From NCBI GenBank assembly GCA_945871425.1, contig CAMBVS010000048.1:1-33423 (forward strand): 33,423 nucleotides of DNA, in the 5' to 3' direction. Numbering within the stretch: the first letter of the stretch is position 1; each line of letters starts with the position of its first letter. Positions 1 to 7,138 of the stretch are shown one piece after another. Both the position numbers and the translations under genes were made by a program. Origin of the DNA: Rhizobium sp. Q54. Its GTDB lineage: Bacteria; Pseudomonadota; Alphaproteobacteria; SHVZ01. Under the pieces are notes generated by a model, which was given only the letters and a program-made list of their open reading frames with translations, had not been told where the DNA came from and made no database searches.

Positions 1-90
1 AGACCAACCATCGTGGACGGCATCTTCGACGTCGTCTTCTGCTGCGAGCGCATCGCTCAAATCGATCTGCACTCGAACACTCAAAACTAA
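1..90 (+). CDS. C-terminal end of an IS transposase (partial, IS481-like?)
   Basis: The frame is open from the left edge to a TAA at 88-90, giving 29 residues that include DGIFDVVFC and IAQIDL. This resembles the C-terminal beta segment of DDE transposases of the IS481 type, where a D-G-x-(F/W)-D-(V/I) stretch is followed by a short I-x-x-I/F-D-L end. That is a recollection of the family, not a search result. The catalytic core lies outside the window. The direct repeats just downstream (101-140), of the kind found at insertion-sequence ends, support the reading. Another DDE family remains possible. Confidence 0.42.
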   Translation, partial: RPTIVDGIFDVVFCCERIAQIDLHSNTQN

Positions 91-100
91 TCGTGCAACC

Positions 101-140
101 TGTCCACCATGTCCCCGAACAACCGTCCACCATCTCCCCG
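101..140. repeat. Two tandem 17-bp near-repeats at a presumed IS end
   Basis: Positions 101-117 and 124-140 are the same 17-mer except for two positions (TGTCCACCATGTCCCCG and CGTCCACCATCTCCCCG), 23 bp apart. They sit directly after the transposase-like stop codon and before the glycosyltransferase. Repeated short motifs at element ends are typical transposase binding sites, so I read this as the right terminal region of the insertion sequence. The exact element end cannot be set without its left end. Confidence 0.45.
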
Positions 141-188
141 GTCCATACAATCTGCCGGGAGAGGGGGCACGAGCCGCGCGACTGAGAG

Positions 189-1586
189 ATGGCCTCTGGC
201 ACAGCCGCCCGTCGTCTCCACCTCGCTGCGCGCCGCCTCGCCGCGCTGGATCTCGCCGAACGCGGGCTGAAGCGGCGGCCCGACGACCGGGCCTGCCTCG
301 CCTGGCGCGCCGATCTCCTGAAGGCGCTCGATCTGCCGCATGACACTGCGGCCCGGCGGGCGGGCGGAGCCGGCGTCGACCTGGCGGAAGCCTGCCTCGA
401 TCCCTTCGCGGAAATCGGACTGCCACCGATCGAGAGCGCGGCACTGTATCTCGCCCAGTTCGATCCGGAGATCGATGACGCGCGCCTGGTCGAGGCGCAT
501 CGGGCCTGGGGCAGGCGGAACGCCGATCCCTTACCGCGACATTCGCATGCGCCCACCGCGCCCGAGCGTCTCCGCATCGGCTACGTCTCGGCCGATCTCG
601 GCCGCCACCCGGTCGGCCGGCTCCTGCTCGACGTGCTGCCGGCGCATGATCGCGACGCCTTCGACATCCATGTCTATTCCGACCGGCTGGCCGAGGACGA
701 TGTAACGAAACACCTGCACGAGGGCTGCGCCTGGCATCGGACCGCCGATCTCGACGACGAGGCTCTCGCCGCCCGCATCCGAGACGACGGCATCGATGTG
801 CTGGTCGATCTTGCCGGCCATACCTGGGACAACCGGCTGCCCGCCTTCGCGCGGCGGCCGGCGCCGGCGCAGGTCTCCTTCCTCGGCTACGGCGCCACCA
901 TCGGCATGGCGGCCATGGACGCGGTGCTCTCGGACCCCTGGGAGGCGCCGACCGACGCCCATTTCACCGAAGCCGTCATCCGCCTGCCGTCGGGACGCCT
1001 GGCGCCGCCGAAACTCGTCTCGCGGGTTCCGCGCTCGGGCCCACCGGTCTTCGGCTCCCTGAACAAGCTGGTGAAGCTGTCGCCCCCCACGATCGCCCTC
1101 TGGGCAAGGCTGCTCAGCCAGGTGCCGGAAGCGCATCTCTTCCTGCAGTCGTCGGGTCTCGAACGACCGGAGATCCGGCGGCTGACGGTCGAGGCGTTCG
1201 CCGCCTTTGGCGTCGCCGAGGAGAGGCTGGAGCTGCGCGGATCGATGCCCGACGGGGAGCATTTGCAGGCCTATCGCCGGATCGACGTCGCCCTCGACCC
1301 GTTTCCCTTCGCCGGCGGCGTCACCACCTGCGAGGCGTTGTCCTCGGGCGTGCCAGTGGTGGCGCTCGCCGGCAACCGGCCGCTGGCGCGCCAGTCGCGC
1401 TCGGTGCTGGCGCGGTCGGGCCTGGGCGACCTGATCGCCGCCGATGCCGATTCCTATCTGCAATTCGCCGCCGAGGCGGTGGGGCGCAGCCTGTCGGCGA
1501 CCGAACCTGTGCCGGTCCAGGCGCGCGAGCTGGAAGCGGCCTATCGTCAGCTCGTCGCGAAGCGCCGCGGCTCCAGCCCTGAGTGA
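189..1586 (+). CDS. GT41 family glycosyltransferase (SPINDLY / O-GlcNAc transferase-like), probably N-terminally truncated
   Basis: The 465-residue product carries the bacterial GT41 catalytic domain. GYVSADLGRHPVG (about 131-143) opens the first Rossmann half, followed by VDLAGHT, then FGSLNKLVKLSP and LDPFPFAGGVTTCEAL in the UDP-sugar-binding second half. The family transfers GlcNAc or a similar sugar to protein Ser/Thr or other acceptors. Most bacterial members have several TPR repeats before this domain. Here only about 120 residues precede it, with one possible TPR-like helix pair near 14-48. An in-frame TGA lies at 183-185, just before the ATG, no clear ribosome binding site is visible, and insertion-sequence sequence lies immediately upstream. 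The gene was probably cut at its 5' end by the insertion. Its 3' end overlaps the convergent racemase-family gene by 40 bp. Confidence 0.82.
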   Translation: MASGTAARRLHLAARRLAALDLAERGLKRRPDDRACLAWRADLLKALDLPHDTAARRAGGAGVDLAEACLDPFAEIGLPPIESAALYLAQFDPEIDDARLVEAHRAWGRRNADPLPRHSHAPTAPERLRIGYVSADLGRHPVGRLLLDVLPAHDRDAFDIHVYSDRLAEDDVTKHLHEGCAWHRTADLDDEALAARIRDDGIDVLVDLAGHTWDNRLPAFARRPAPAQVSFLGYGATIGMAAMDAVLSDPWEAPTDAHFTEAVIRLPSGRLAPPKLVSRVPRSGPPVFGSLNKLVKLSPPTIALWARLLSQVPEAHLFLQSSGLERPEIRRLTVEAFAAFGVAEERLELRGSMPDGEHLQAYRRIDVALDPFPFAGGVTTCEALSSGVPVVALAGNRPLARQSRSVLARSGLGDLIAADADSYLQFAAEAVGRSLSATEPVPVQARELEAAYRQLVAKRRGSSPE

Positions 1587-2278
1587 AACCAAGTGATGAA
1601 GCCGACGATGTCGTAGACCGGCAGCCCCAGCGCCTCCCGCAGCGCCGCCGAATAGGGCGCCATGTTGGTGCATTCCAGCACCAGCGCGCCGACCTCCGGA
1701 TGCCCGGCGACGAGCGCACGGCCGGCGTCAAGCAGATCCTGCTCGGCGGCCGCGACGTCGAGACGCTCCTCGTTGCCGATCAGCACACGCGTGAACTCCC
1801 GCCCGCCTTCGGTGCCCATCACTGGCGTATCCGCAGGCGCACCCGCGGCCTTCAGGTGATCGGCGGTGAGCGACCGCGCATCGACCGTCAGGACGCCGAC
1901 GCGTTTTCCCGGCGGCAGCAGAGCCTGCGCCATCGGGATCTGCATGAGGCTGGACGTCGCGACCGGCACCCTCACCCGCGCGGCGATCTCCGCCTGGAAC
2001 AGCGAGAGGAAGCCGCAATTGGTGGTGATGCCGTCGGCGCCTGTTCGCACCAGCTCCTCGGCTGCGCCGAGAAACGCCGGCAGCAACCCCTCGGCGCGAT
2101 TCCGCACCACCCGCTCCGGGGAGGCGCCCGGGATGACCTTGTAGAGGACGGGGAAGGGCCAGGTGCGGGCATTGCCCATGTCTCCGGGAATGCGCGGGAA
2201 GCGCGCCTCCAGCATCAAGATGCCGAGGCTTGCGCCGTAGATCGCCTTGCCGCCGGTCGCGACGGTCACGCCACCCAC
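1547..2278 (-). CDS. Aspartate/glutamate racemase-family protein
   Basis: This 243-residue protein belongs to the Asp/Glu/hydantoin racemase superfamily. Its two predicted catalytic cysteines lie in TTNCGF (Cys88) and LECTNMAPY (Cys203), spaced as in two-Cys cofactor-independent racemases and isomerases. The conserved ADGITTNCG and GVLTVDARSLT stretches suit the family. It is the last gene of a minus-strand run after the TPP enzyme. The start used here is the GTG at 2276-2278. A GTG at 2267-2269 forms a GTGA overlap with the upstream stop and is an equally good coupled start. The substrate is unknown; the hydroxyproline neighbours suggest an amino or keto acid. Confidence 0.8.
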   Translation of the reverse strand: MGGVTVATGGKAIYGASLGILMLEARFPRIPGDMGNARTWPFPVLYKVIPGASPERVVRNRAEGLLPAFLGAAEELVRTGADGITTNCGFLSLFQAEIAARVRVPVATSSLMQIPMAQALLPPGKRVGVLTVDARSLTADHLKAAGAPADTPVMGTEGGREFTRVLIGNEERLDVAAAEQDLLDAGRALVAGHPEVGALVLECTNMAPYSAALREALGLPVYDIVGFITWFHSGLEPRRFATS

Positions 2279-3954
2279 TCGGAGACGGGGGCCCGGGCGT
2301 CCTGCAGCGGCTGCGAGATGACGTCGACCAGGGTCGGCCCGTCGGTCTCGACCGCCCGCTTCAGCGTCGCGGCAAGTTCGGTTGGGTCCTCGACCTTCCA
2401 GGCCTTGAGGCCGAAGGCCTCGGCGACGCGGGCGTGATCGGTGCGGTCGAAATCGACCGAGAAGTAGCGGGCGCCGAAGCCGCTCTTCTGTCCGGCCTTG
2501 ATCCAGCCGAAGACGGCATTGGAGACGACGACGAAGGTGATCGGCAGCTTGAGCCGGACCACCGTCTCCATCTCGCCGGCGGTGAAGCCGAAGCTGCCGT
2601 CGCCCATCACCGCGACCACCTTCCTGTCCGGCCGCCCGACCTGGGCGCCGACCGACGCCGACATGGCGTATCCCAGCGCGCCGTGGGCGCGGTTGGTGAT
2701 GAAATGCCGGCCGGTCTGCCTTGTCTCGTAGTAGGCGGAGAAGTAGGGGCAGGGGGTGCCGGGATCGGCGACGACGATCGCGTCTTCCGGCAGCACCGAT
2801 TGCAGCGCGGCGATCAGCCGCTCCGGACGGATCGGCGTCTCGGTCGATCGCGCCAGCTCCTCGAACGACGCGCGCTTCCTCGCCTTCAGCGCGGCGAGGA
2901 CCGCGCGCGGATCGTTGCCGGTCCTGTGCCCGGCGAGAGCGGCGGCGAGGGCCGCGAGCACCAGCCTGGCGTCACCGGCAATGGCAGCATCCGTGCGGTA
3001 GTTGACGCCGATGGTGGCCGGGTCGACGTCGATATGGACAATCTTCGCCTTGCCCGGCGTCGGGTGCCGCCAGCGCTCGGTGGTGACCGAGCCGGCGCGG
3101 CAGCCGACGAACATCACCAGGTCGGCGGTCTCGATCGCCTCCCGCGTCTCGACCGTGCCGCCGTTGGAGCCGACGACGCCGACCGCGAGCGGATGGGTCT
3201 CGGCGATGGCGCCCTGGCCGGAGACGGTGGTGGCGACCGCGGCGCCGATCGCCTCGGCGACCGCCTGCAGCTCGGTCTCGGCGCCGGCGATGACCACGCC
3301 GCCGCCGCAGATGAAGACCGGCCGCCTGGCGCTTTTCAGCAGCGCCGCGGCCTCGGCGATCGCCGCGGGGTCGGGTCCGAGACGGCGGGCGGGATAGGCG
3401 CCGAGCGCGCCATCGGCCCAGATCTCCGTTTCGTCCACCGGCTCCTTCTGCACATCGAAGGGGAAGCTCAAATGCGCGGCTCCCGGACGCCCGGTGGTCA
3501 TCTGGGTGAAGGCGGCGCGGACGTAGCGTGGCAGCTTGCCGGCGCGGTCGATCACGCGGGTGAACTTGGCGAGCGGGCGGAACAGGGCTTCCTGGTCGAG
3601 CTCGGTCAGCGCGAAGCGGCCGCGGGACGTCGTCGCCACGTCGGTGGTGATGGCGAGAACGGGGATCGAGGATTCGTTGGCCTCGACCACGCCCGGCAGG
3701 ATGTAGGTGGCGCCGCCGCCGCTCGGTCCCTCGCAGACGCCGACCCGGCCGGTGACGCGGGCATAGGCATCCGCCATGTAGGCGGCCGAGCGCTCGTCGC
3801 GGGAAAGGATGTGGCGCATCGAGCCGCCGATGCGCTGGAAGGCGTCGTAGAAGGGCAGGCTGGTGTCGCCGCAGAGCCCGAAGACATGGCGCACGCCATG
3901 CGCCTCGAGCATCCGCACCATCGCCTCGGCGCCGGAGAGCTGGTTGGTCGACAT
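2266..3954 (-). CDS. Thiamine-pyrophosphate enzyme, acetolactate synthase large subunit-like
   Basis: At 562 residues this has the three-domain layout of ALS/benzoylformate decarboxylase-like TPP enzymes. The N-terminal PYR domain carries the activating Glu54 (RDERSAAYMADAYAR). A central Rossmann-like domain and a C-terminal PP domain with GDGSFGFTAGEME (451 on) follow. The cofactor motif ends in SNAVFG (478-483) rather than the usual NN pair; the expected metal-ligand Asn479 is kept. No regulatory subunit is encoded nearby, so true acetolactate synthesis is unlikely and catabolic carboligation or decarboxylation of a 2-oxo acid is more plausible. It lies 4 bp after the hydroxyproline epimerase and overlaps the racemase-family gene by up to 13 bp, so all three are probably one operon. 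Confidence 0.88.
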   Translation of the reverse strand: MSTNQLSGAEAMVRMLEAHGVRHVFGLCGDTSLPFYDAFQRIGGSMRHILSRDERSAAYMADAYARVTGRVGVCEGPSGGGATYILPGVVEANESSIPVLAITTDVATTSRGRFALTELDQEALFRPLAKFTRVIDRAGKLPRYVRAAFTQMTTGRPGAAHLSFPFDVQKEPVDETEIWADGALGAYPARRLGPDPAAIAEAAALLKSARRPVFICGGGVVIAGAETELQAVAEAIGAAVATTVSGQGAIAETHPLAVGVVGSNGGTVETREAIETADLVMFVGCRAGSVTTERWRHPTPGKAKIVHIDVDPATIGVNYRTDAAIAGDARLVLAALAAALAGHRTGNDPRAVLAALKARKRASFEELARSTETPIRPERLIAALQSVLPEDAIVVADPGTPCPYFSAYYETRQTGRHFITNRAHGALGYAMSASVGAQVGRPDRKVVAVMGDGSFGFTAGEMETVVRLKLPITFVVVSNAVFGWIKAGQKSGFGARYFSVDFDRTDHARVAEAFGLKAWKVEDPTELAATLKRAVETDGPTLVDVISQPLQDARAPVSEWVA

Positions 3955-3958
3955 GAGT

Positions 3959-4957
3959 TCAGACCACCTGGAAGCCGTGGACGAAGGGATCGCGGTCGTC
4001 GACGAAGATGGTGTTGAGGCCGGTGACCCGGGCCCAGCCTTTGACCGAGGGGATGATGGCCTTGTAGGTGCCGACCTTCGTCTCTTGCTCGACGCGGCCT
4101 TCGAACTGACTGCCGATGATGCTCTCGTGCACGAAGCTCTCGCCGACCTTCAGCTTGCCCTTGCCGGCGAGCTGGGCGATGCGGGCCGAGGTGCCGGTGC
4201 CGCAGGGCGAGCGGTCGATCGCCTTGTCGCCGTAGAAGACGGCGTTGCGGCCGTTCGAGCTGTTGAGCGTCGGCTTGCCCGTCCACTGGATGTGCGAGAG
4301 GCCCTTGATCGCCGGGTTCTCCGGGTGGACGTAGCTGCCGGTCTCGTTCAGGCGCTGGCGCAGCTTCGGGCTCATGCGGACGAGGTCGGCGGCAGTGAAG
4401 TCCGCCATGTCGCGGAAATTCTCCTGCGGCTCGACGATGGCGTAGAAGTTGCCGCCATAGGCGACGTCGACCTTGAGGGGGCCGAGCTCGTCGGATTCGA
4501 CCGTCACGCCCTCGGCATAGAGGAAGGACGGAACGTTGGTGAGCTTCACCCAGTCGACGTTGGGACCGTTCTGTCCGTATTCGGCGATCACCAGCCCGGC
4601 CGGCGTGTCGAGCCTGAGCGTGCCGGGCGTCCTCGGGGTCACAAGGCCGCGCTCGATCGCCACCGTCACCGTGCCGATGGTGCCGTGGCCGCACATCGGC
4701 AGGCAGCCGGAGACCTCGATGAAGACGATGCCGAGATCGCAGTCCTCCCGCGTCGGCGGATAGAGCAGGCTTCCGGACATGACGTCGTGGCCGCGCGGCT
4801 CGAACATCAATGCCTTCCGGATCCAGTCCCAGTCGGCCAGGAACTCGAGCCGGCGCTCGCTGGCGCTCCGGGCTTTCAGGGGCGGTTGGCCGCCGGCGAC
4901 CACCCGGACCGGATTGCCGCAGGTATGGGCGTCGACGCAGAAGAAGGTGTGCTGCAT
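3959..4957 (-). CDS. 4-hydroxyproline 2-epimerase (proline racemase family)
   Basis: The 332-residue product epimerises trans-4-hydroxy-L-proline to cis-4-hydroxy-D-proline, the first step of hydroxyproline catabolism. Both catalytic cysteines of the proline racemase fold are present, in MCGHGTIG (Cys89) and SPCGTGTSA (Cys252). This separates it from trans-3-hydroxyproline dehydratases, which have Thr at the second site. The start was placed at 4957 because MQHTFFCVDAHTCGNP is the normal family N-terminus; the frame stays open further upstream but into the divergent gene. It is first in the minus-strand run and diverges from the FAD oxidoreductase, which is expected to act on its product. Proline itself as substrate is less likely but not excluded. 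Confidence 0.9.
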   Translation of the reverse strand: MQHTFFCVDAHTCGNPVRVVAGGQPPLKARSASERRLEFLADWDWIRKALMFEPRGHDVMSGSLLYPPTREDCDLGIVFIEVSGCLPMCGHGTIGTVTVAIERGLVTPRTPGTLRLDTPAGLVIAEYGQNGPNVDWVKLTNVPSFLYAEGVTVESDELGPLKVDVAYGGNFYAIVEPQENFRDMADFTAADLVRMSPKLRQRLNETGSYVHPENPAIKGLSHIQWTGKPTLNSSNGRNAVFYGDKAIDRSPCGTGTSARIAQLAGKGKLKVGESFVHESIIGSQFEGRVEQETKVGTYKAIIPSVKGWARVTGLNTIFVDDRDPFVHGFQVV

Positions 4958-5018
4958 GGGCTGAGAGCCTATCTGAGCGATGGCCTTGGCCTCAACCGTC
5001 GCGGTAGTCTTCGTCCCC
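4958..5018. promoter_or_regulatory. Divergent promoter region of the hydroxyproline cluster (inferred)
   Basis: Only 61 bp separate the start codons of the epimerase and the FAD oxidoreductase, so both promoters and any operator must lie here or inside the coding starts. I see no convincing -35/-10 pair or palindrome, and no regulator gene lies next to it. The call rests only on gene orientation. Confidence 0.3.
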
Positions 5019-6257
5019 ATGGTCCTGCACAAGAACGTCGCCGTCATCGGTGCCGGCGTCATCGGCACCTGTATCGCCGCCAAGCTGGTCGAGGACGGCC
5101 ACGGCGTCACCCTGATCGACCCGCTGGAGCCGGGCCGCGCCACCTCCTACGGCAATGCCGGCGGCATCGCCGCGACCGGGGTGGTGCCGCTGTCGATGCC
5201 GGGCACCATCCGGAAGGTTCCGGGCTGGCTCGCCGACCCGCTGGGGCCGCTGACCATCCGCTGGTCCTACCTGCCTCAGCTGGCCCCGTGGCTCTGGCGC
5301 TTCTGGCGGGCCGGGACTCCGGCCAAGGTCGAAGCCCAGGCCGATGCGCTGGCCTCCCTCCTGAAGCGCACCTACACCGACTGGGATCCGTTGTGGAAGG
5401 CGTCCGGGCTCGACACGCTGGTCAAGCGCGACGGCTGCCTCCGTCTCTACGAGAGCAAGGCCGACTACGAGGCCGAGGCCGGCGAGTGGAAGCTCCGGCG
5501 CGACCGCGGCATCCGCGTCGAGGTGATCGACCGCGCCGAGATCCGCCAGCTCGAGCCGAGCGTGGCGCCGATCTTCGAGATGGCGGTCCTGATGCCCGAA
5601 TGGAACTGGGTGCTCGATCCGCACCGGATCGTGACCGGCGTCGCCGACTATGCCCTCGGTCGCGGGCTCAGGAGCTGGCGCGGCAAGGCCGTCGGCATTC
5701 GCACCGGCGCCGGCGGCGTCGATGGCGTGGTGACCGATACCGGCGTGGTGCCGTGCGATGCGGTGGTCGTCGCCGCCGGTGCCTGGAGCCACGAGGCCGC
5801 GCGCTGGTTCGGCTCGACGGTTCCGCTGGAGACCGAGCGCGGCTATCACATGACCCTGCCGAAGCCCGGCGTCGAGGTCCGCCATACGCTCAATCTCGGC
5901 GGCTGGGTGATGACGCCGATGCAGATGGGCCTGCGCCTGGCCGGCACCGTCGAGCTCGCCGGGCTGCATGCGCCGCCCAACTGGAAGCGGGCCGATATCC
6001 TGGTGGAACGGGCGAAGCGTATCCTGCCCGGGCTGGACGCGACCGACGGCAGCCCGTGGATGGGCCACCGGCCGTCGCTTCCGGACTCGCTGCCGGTGAT
6101 CTCGGTGAGCCCGCACCACAGGAACGTCTTCTTCGCCTTCGGCGCCTCGCATCTCGGGCTGACCGAGGGTGCCACCACCGGCGCGCTGATCGCCGATCTG
6201 GTCGCCGGGCGCACGCCCGCGATCGACATGAGCCCCTTCCGTATCGACCGGTTTTGA
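5019..6257 (+). CDS. DadA-like FAD-dependent oxidoreductase, probable cis-4-hydroxy-D-proline dehydrogenase
   Basis: The 412-residue protein begins with an FAD-binding Rossmann motif (NVAVIGAGVIG, residues 6-16) and has the DAO/DadA layout. It ends with the conserved strand and helix VFFAFGASHLGLTEGATTG that holds the flavin. The start was set at ATG 5019, right before the nucleotide-binding strand; the ATG at 4980 would add a 13-residue leader inside the divergent spacer. In hydroxyproline catabolism an enzyme of this type oxidises cis-4-hydroxy-D-proline to 1-pyrroline-4-hydroxy-2-carboxylate, and it faces the epimerase that would make that substrate. Its stop shares a base with the next start (TGATG). 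The substrate is inferred from context; another D-amino acid is possible. Confidence 0.85.
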   Translation: MVLHKNVAVIGAGVIGTCIAAKLVEDGHGVTLIDPLEPGRATSYGNAGGIAATGVVPLSMPGTIRKVPGWLADPLGPLTIRWSYLPQLAPWLWRFWRAGTPAKVEAQADALASLLKRTYTDWDPLWKASGLDTLVKRDGCLRLYESKADYEAEAGEWKLRRDRGIRVEVIDRAEIRQLEPSVAPIFEMAVLMPEWNWVLDPHRIVTGVADYALGRGLRSWRGKAVGIRTGAGGVDGVVTDTGVVPCDAVVVAAGAWSHEAARWFGSTVPLETERGYHMTLPKPGVEVRHTLNLGGWVMTPMQMGLRLAGTVELAGLHAPPNWKRADILVERAKRILPGLDATDGSPWMGHRPSLPDSLPVISVSPHHRNVFFAFGASHLGLTEGATTGALIADLVAGRTPAIDMSPFRIDRF

Positions 6258-7036
6258 TGAGCCTGATCGGACCCGGCGAGCCGCCGCCCTTCGAGATCGT
6301 CTCGCCGGACGCGCCGGCGCCGTTCCTGCTGATCTGCGATCATGCGAGCAACCGGGTACCGGCGTCGCTCGGCGACCTCGGCGTGCCGAAGCCCGCTTTC
6401 GACATGCATGTCGCCTGGGACATCGGCGCTGCCGACGTGGCGCATCATCTGTCGCGGCGATTCAACGCGACTCTGATCCACACCAATTACTCGCGGCTTG
6501 TGATCGACTGCAACCGCCGGCCGGACTCGCATAATCTCTGCCCACCGACGAGCGACGGCGTCGAGGTGCCGGCAAATTGCGACCTGCCGAAGGGCGAGCG
6601 GCAGCGCCGCCTCGACCTGCTGCACCGCCCCTATCACGATGCGGTCGAGGCCTGGATCGCCGACCGGCGGACGTCCGGCCACGTGCCGGCGATCGTCTCG
6701 ATCCACAGCTGCACGCCGGTCATGGCCGGATTCCATCGCCCCTGGCATCTCGGCATCCTCTGGAACAGGGATGAGCGTATCGCGCGGCCGCTGATCCAGC
6801 GCCTCTCCCTCGACACCTCGATCTGCGTCGGCGACAACCAGCCCTATACCGGGAAGACCCAGAGCGGCTACTCGATCCCCTTCCATGCCGAGCGCAACCG
6901 GCTGCCGCATGTGATGGTCGAGATCCGCCAGGACCTGATCGGCACCAGGGCGGAGGCCGAGCGCTGGGCCGACATTCTCGGCGACGCGCTGGCACCGATC
7001 CTGGCCGATCCCGGGCTCTACCGGTTGTTCGGCTGA
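6257..7036 (+). CDS. N-formylglutamate amidohydrolase-family protein
   Basis: This 259-residue protein has the FGase family signatures CDHASN (27-32), WDIGA (54-58), YSRLVIDCNR (78-87) and SIHSCTP (148-154). The His, Asp and Cys in these motifs fit a zinc-dependent amidohydrolase. Classical members hydrolyse N-formyl-L-glutamate in histidine breakdown, but no hut genes are present here, so the substrate may be another N-acylated amino acid. Translation is coupled to the FAD oxidoreductase through a TGATG overlap, which implies a shared pathway with hydroxyproline or D-amino acid oxidation. Confidence 0.85.
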   Translation: MSLIGPGEPPPFEIVSPDAPAPFLLICDHASNRVPASLGDLGVPKPAFDMHVAWDIGAADVAHHLSRRFNATLIHTNYSRLVIDCNRRPDSHNLCPPTSDGVEVPANCDLPKGERQRRLDLLHRPYHDAVEAWIADRRTSGHVPAIVSIHSCTPVMAGFHRPWHLGILWNRDERIARPLIQRLSLDTSICVGDNQPYTGKTQSGYSIPFHAERNRLPHVMVEIRQDLIGTRAEAERWADILGDALAPILADPGLYRLFG

Positions 7037-7138
7037 CGTCGACGCTTGCCGCCGACTCCCGTCGATGGGAGTATCCGGCCAATGCAACAACGACGGGCGG
7101 TCATTGCGGCCGGCTCGTGTCTCGGGAGTTGAAGCGCC

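Noticed and set aside
2230..4017. Long open frame on the plus strand opposite the TPP enzyme
   Set aside because: The minus strand encodes a complete, motif-bearing TPP enzyme; the antisense frame is Gly/Asp/Arg-rich with no domain, as expected in GC-rich DNA.
3959..4957. trans-3-hydroxyproline dehydratase
   Set aside because: Both catalytic cysteines are present; the dehydratases have Thr at the second position.
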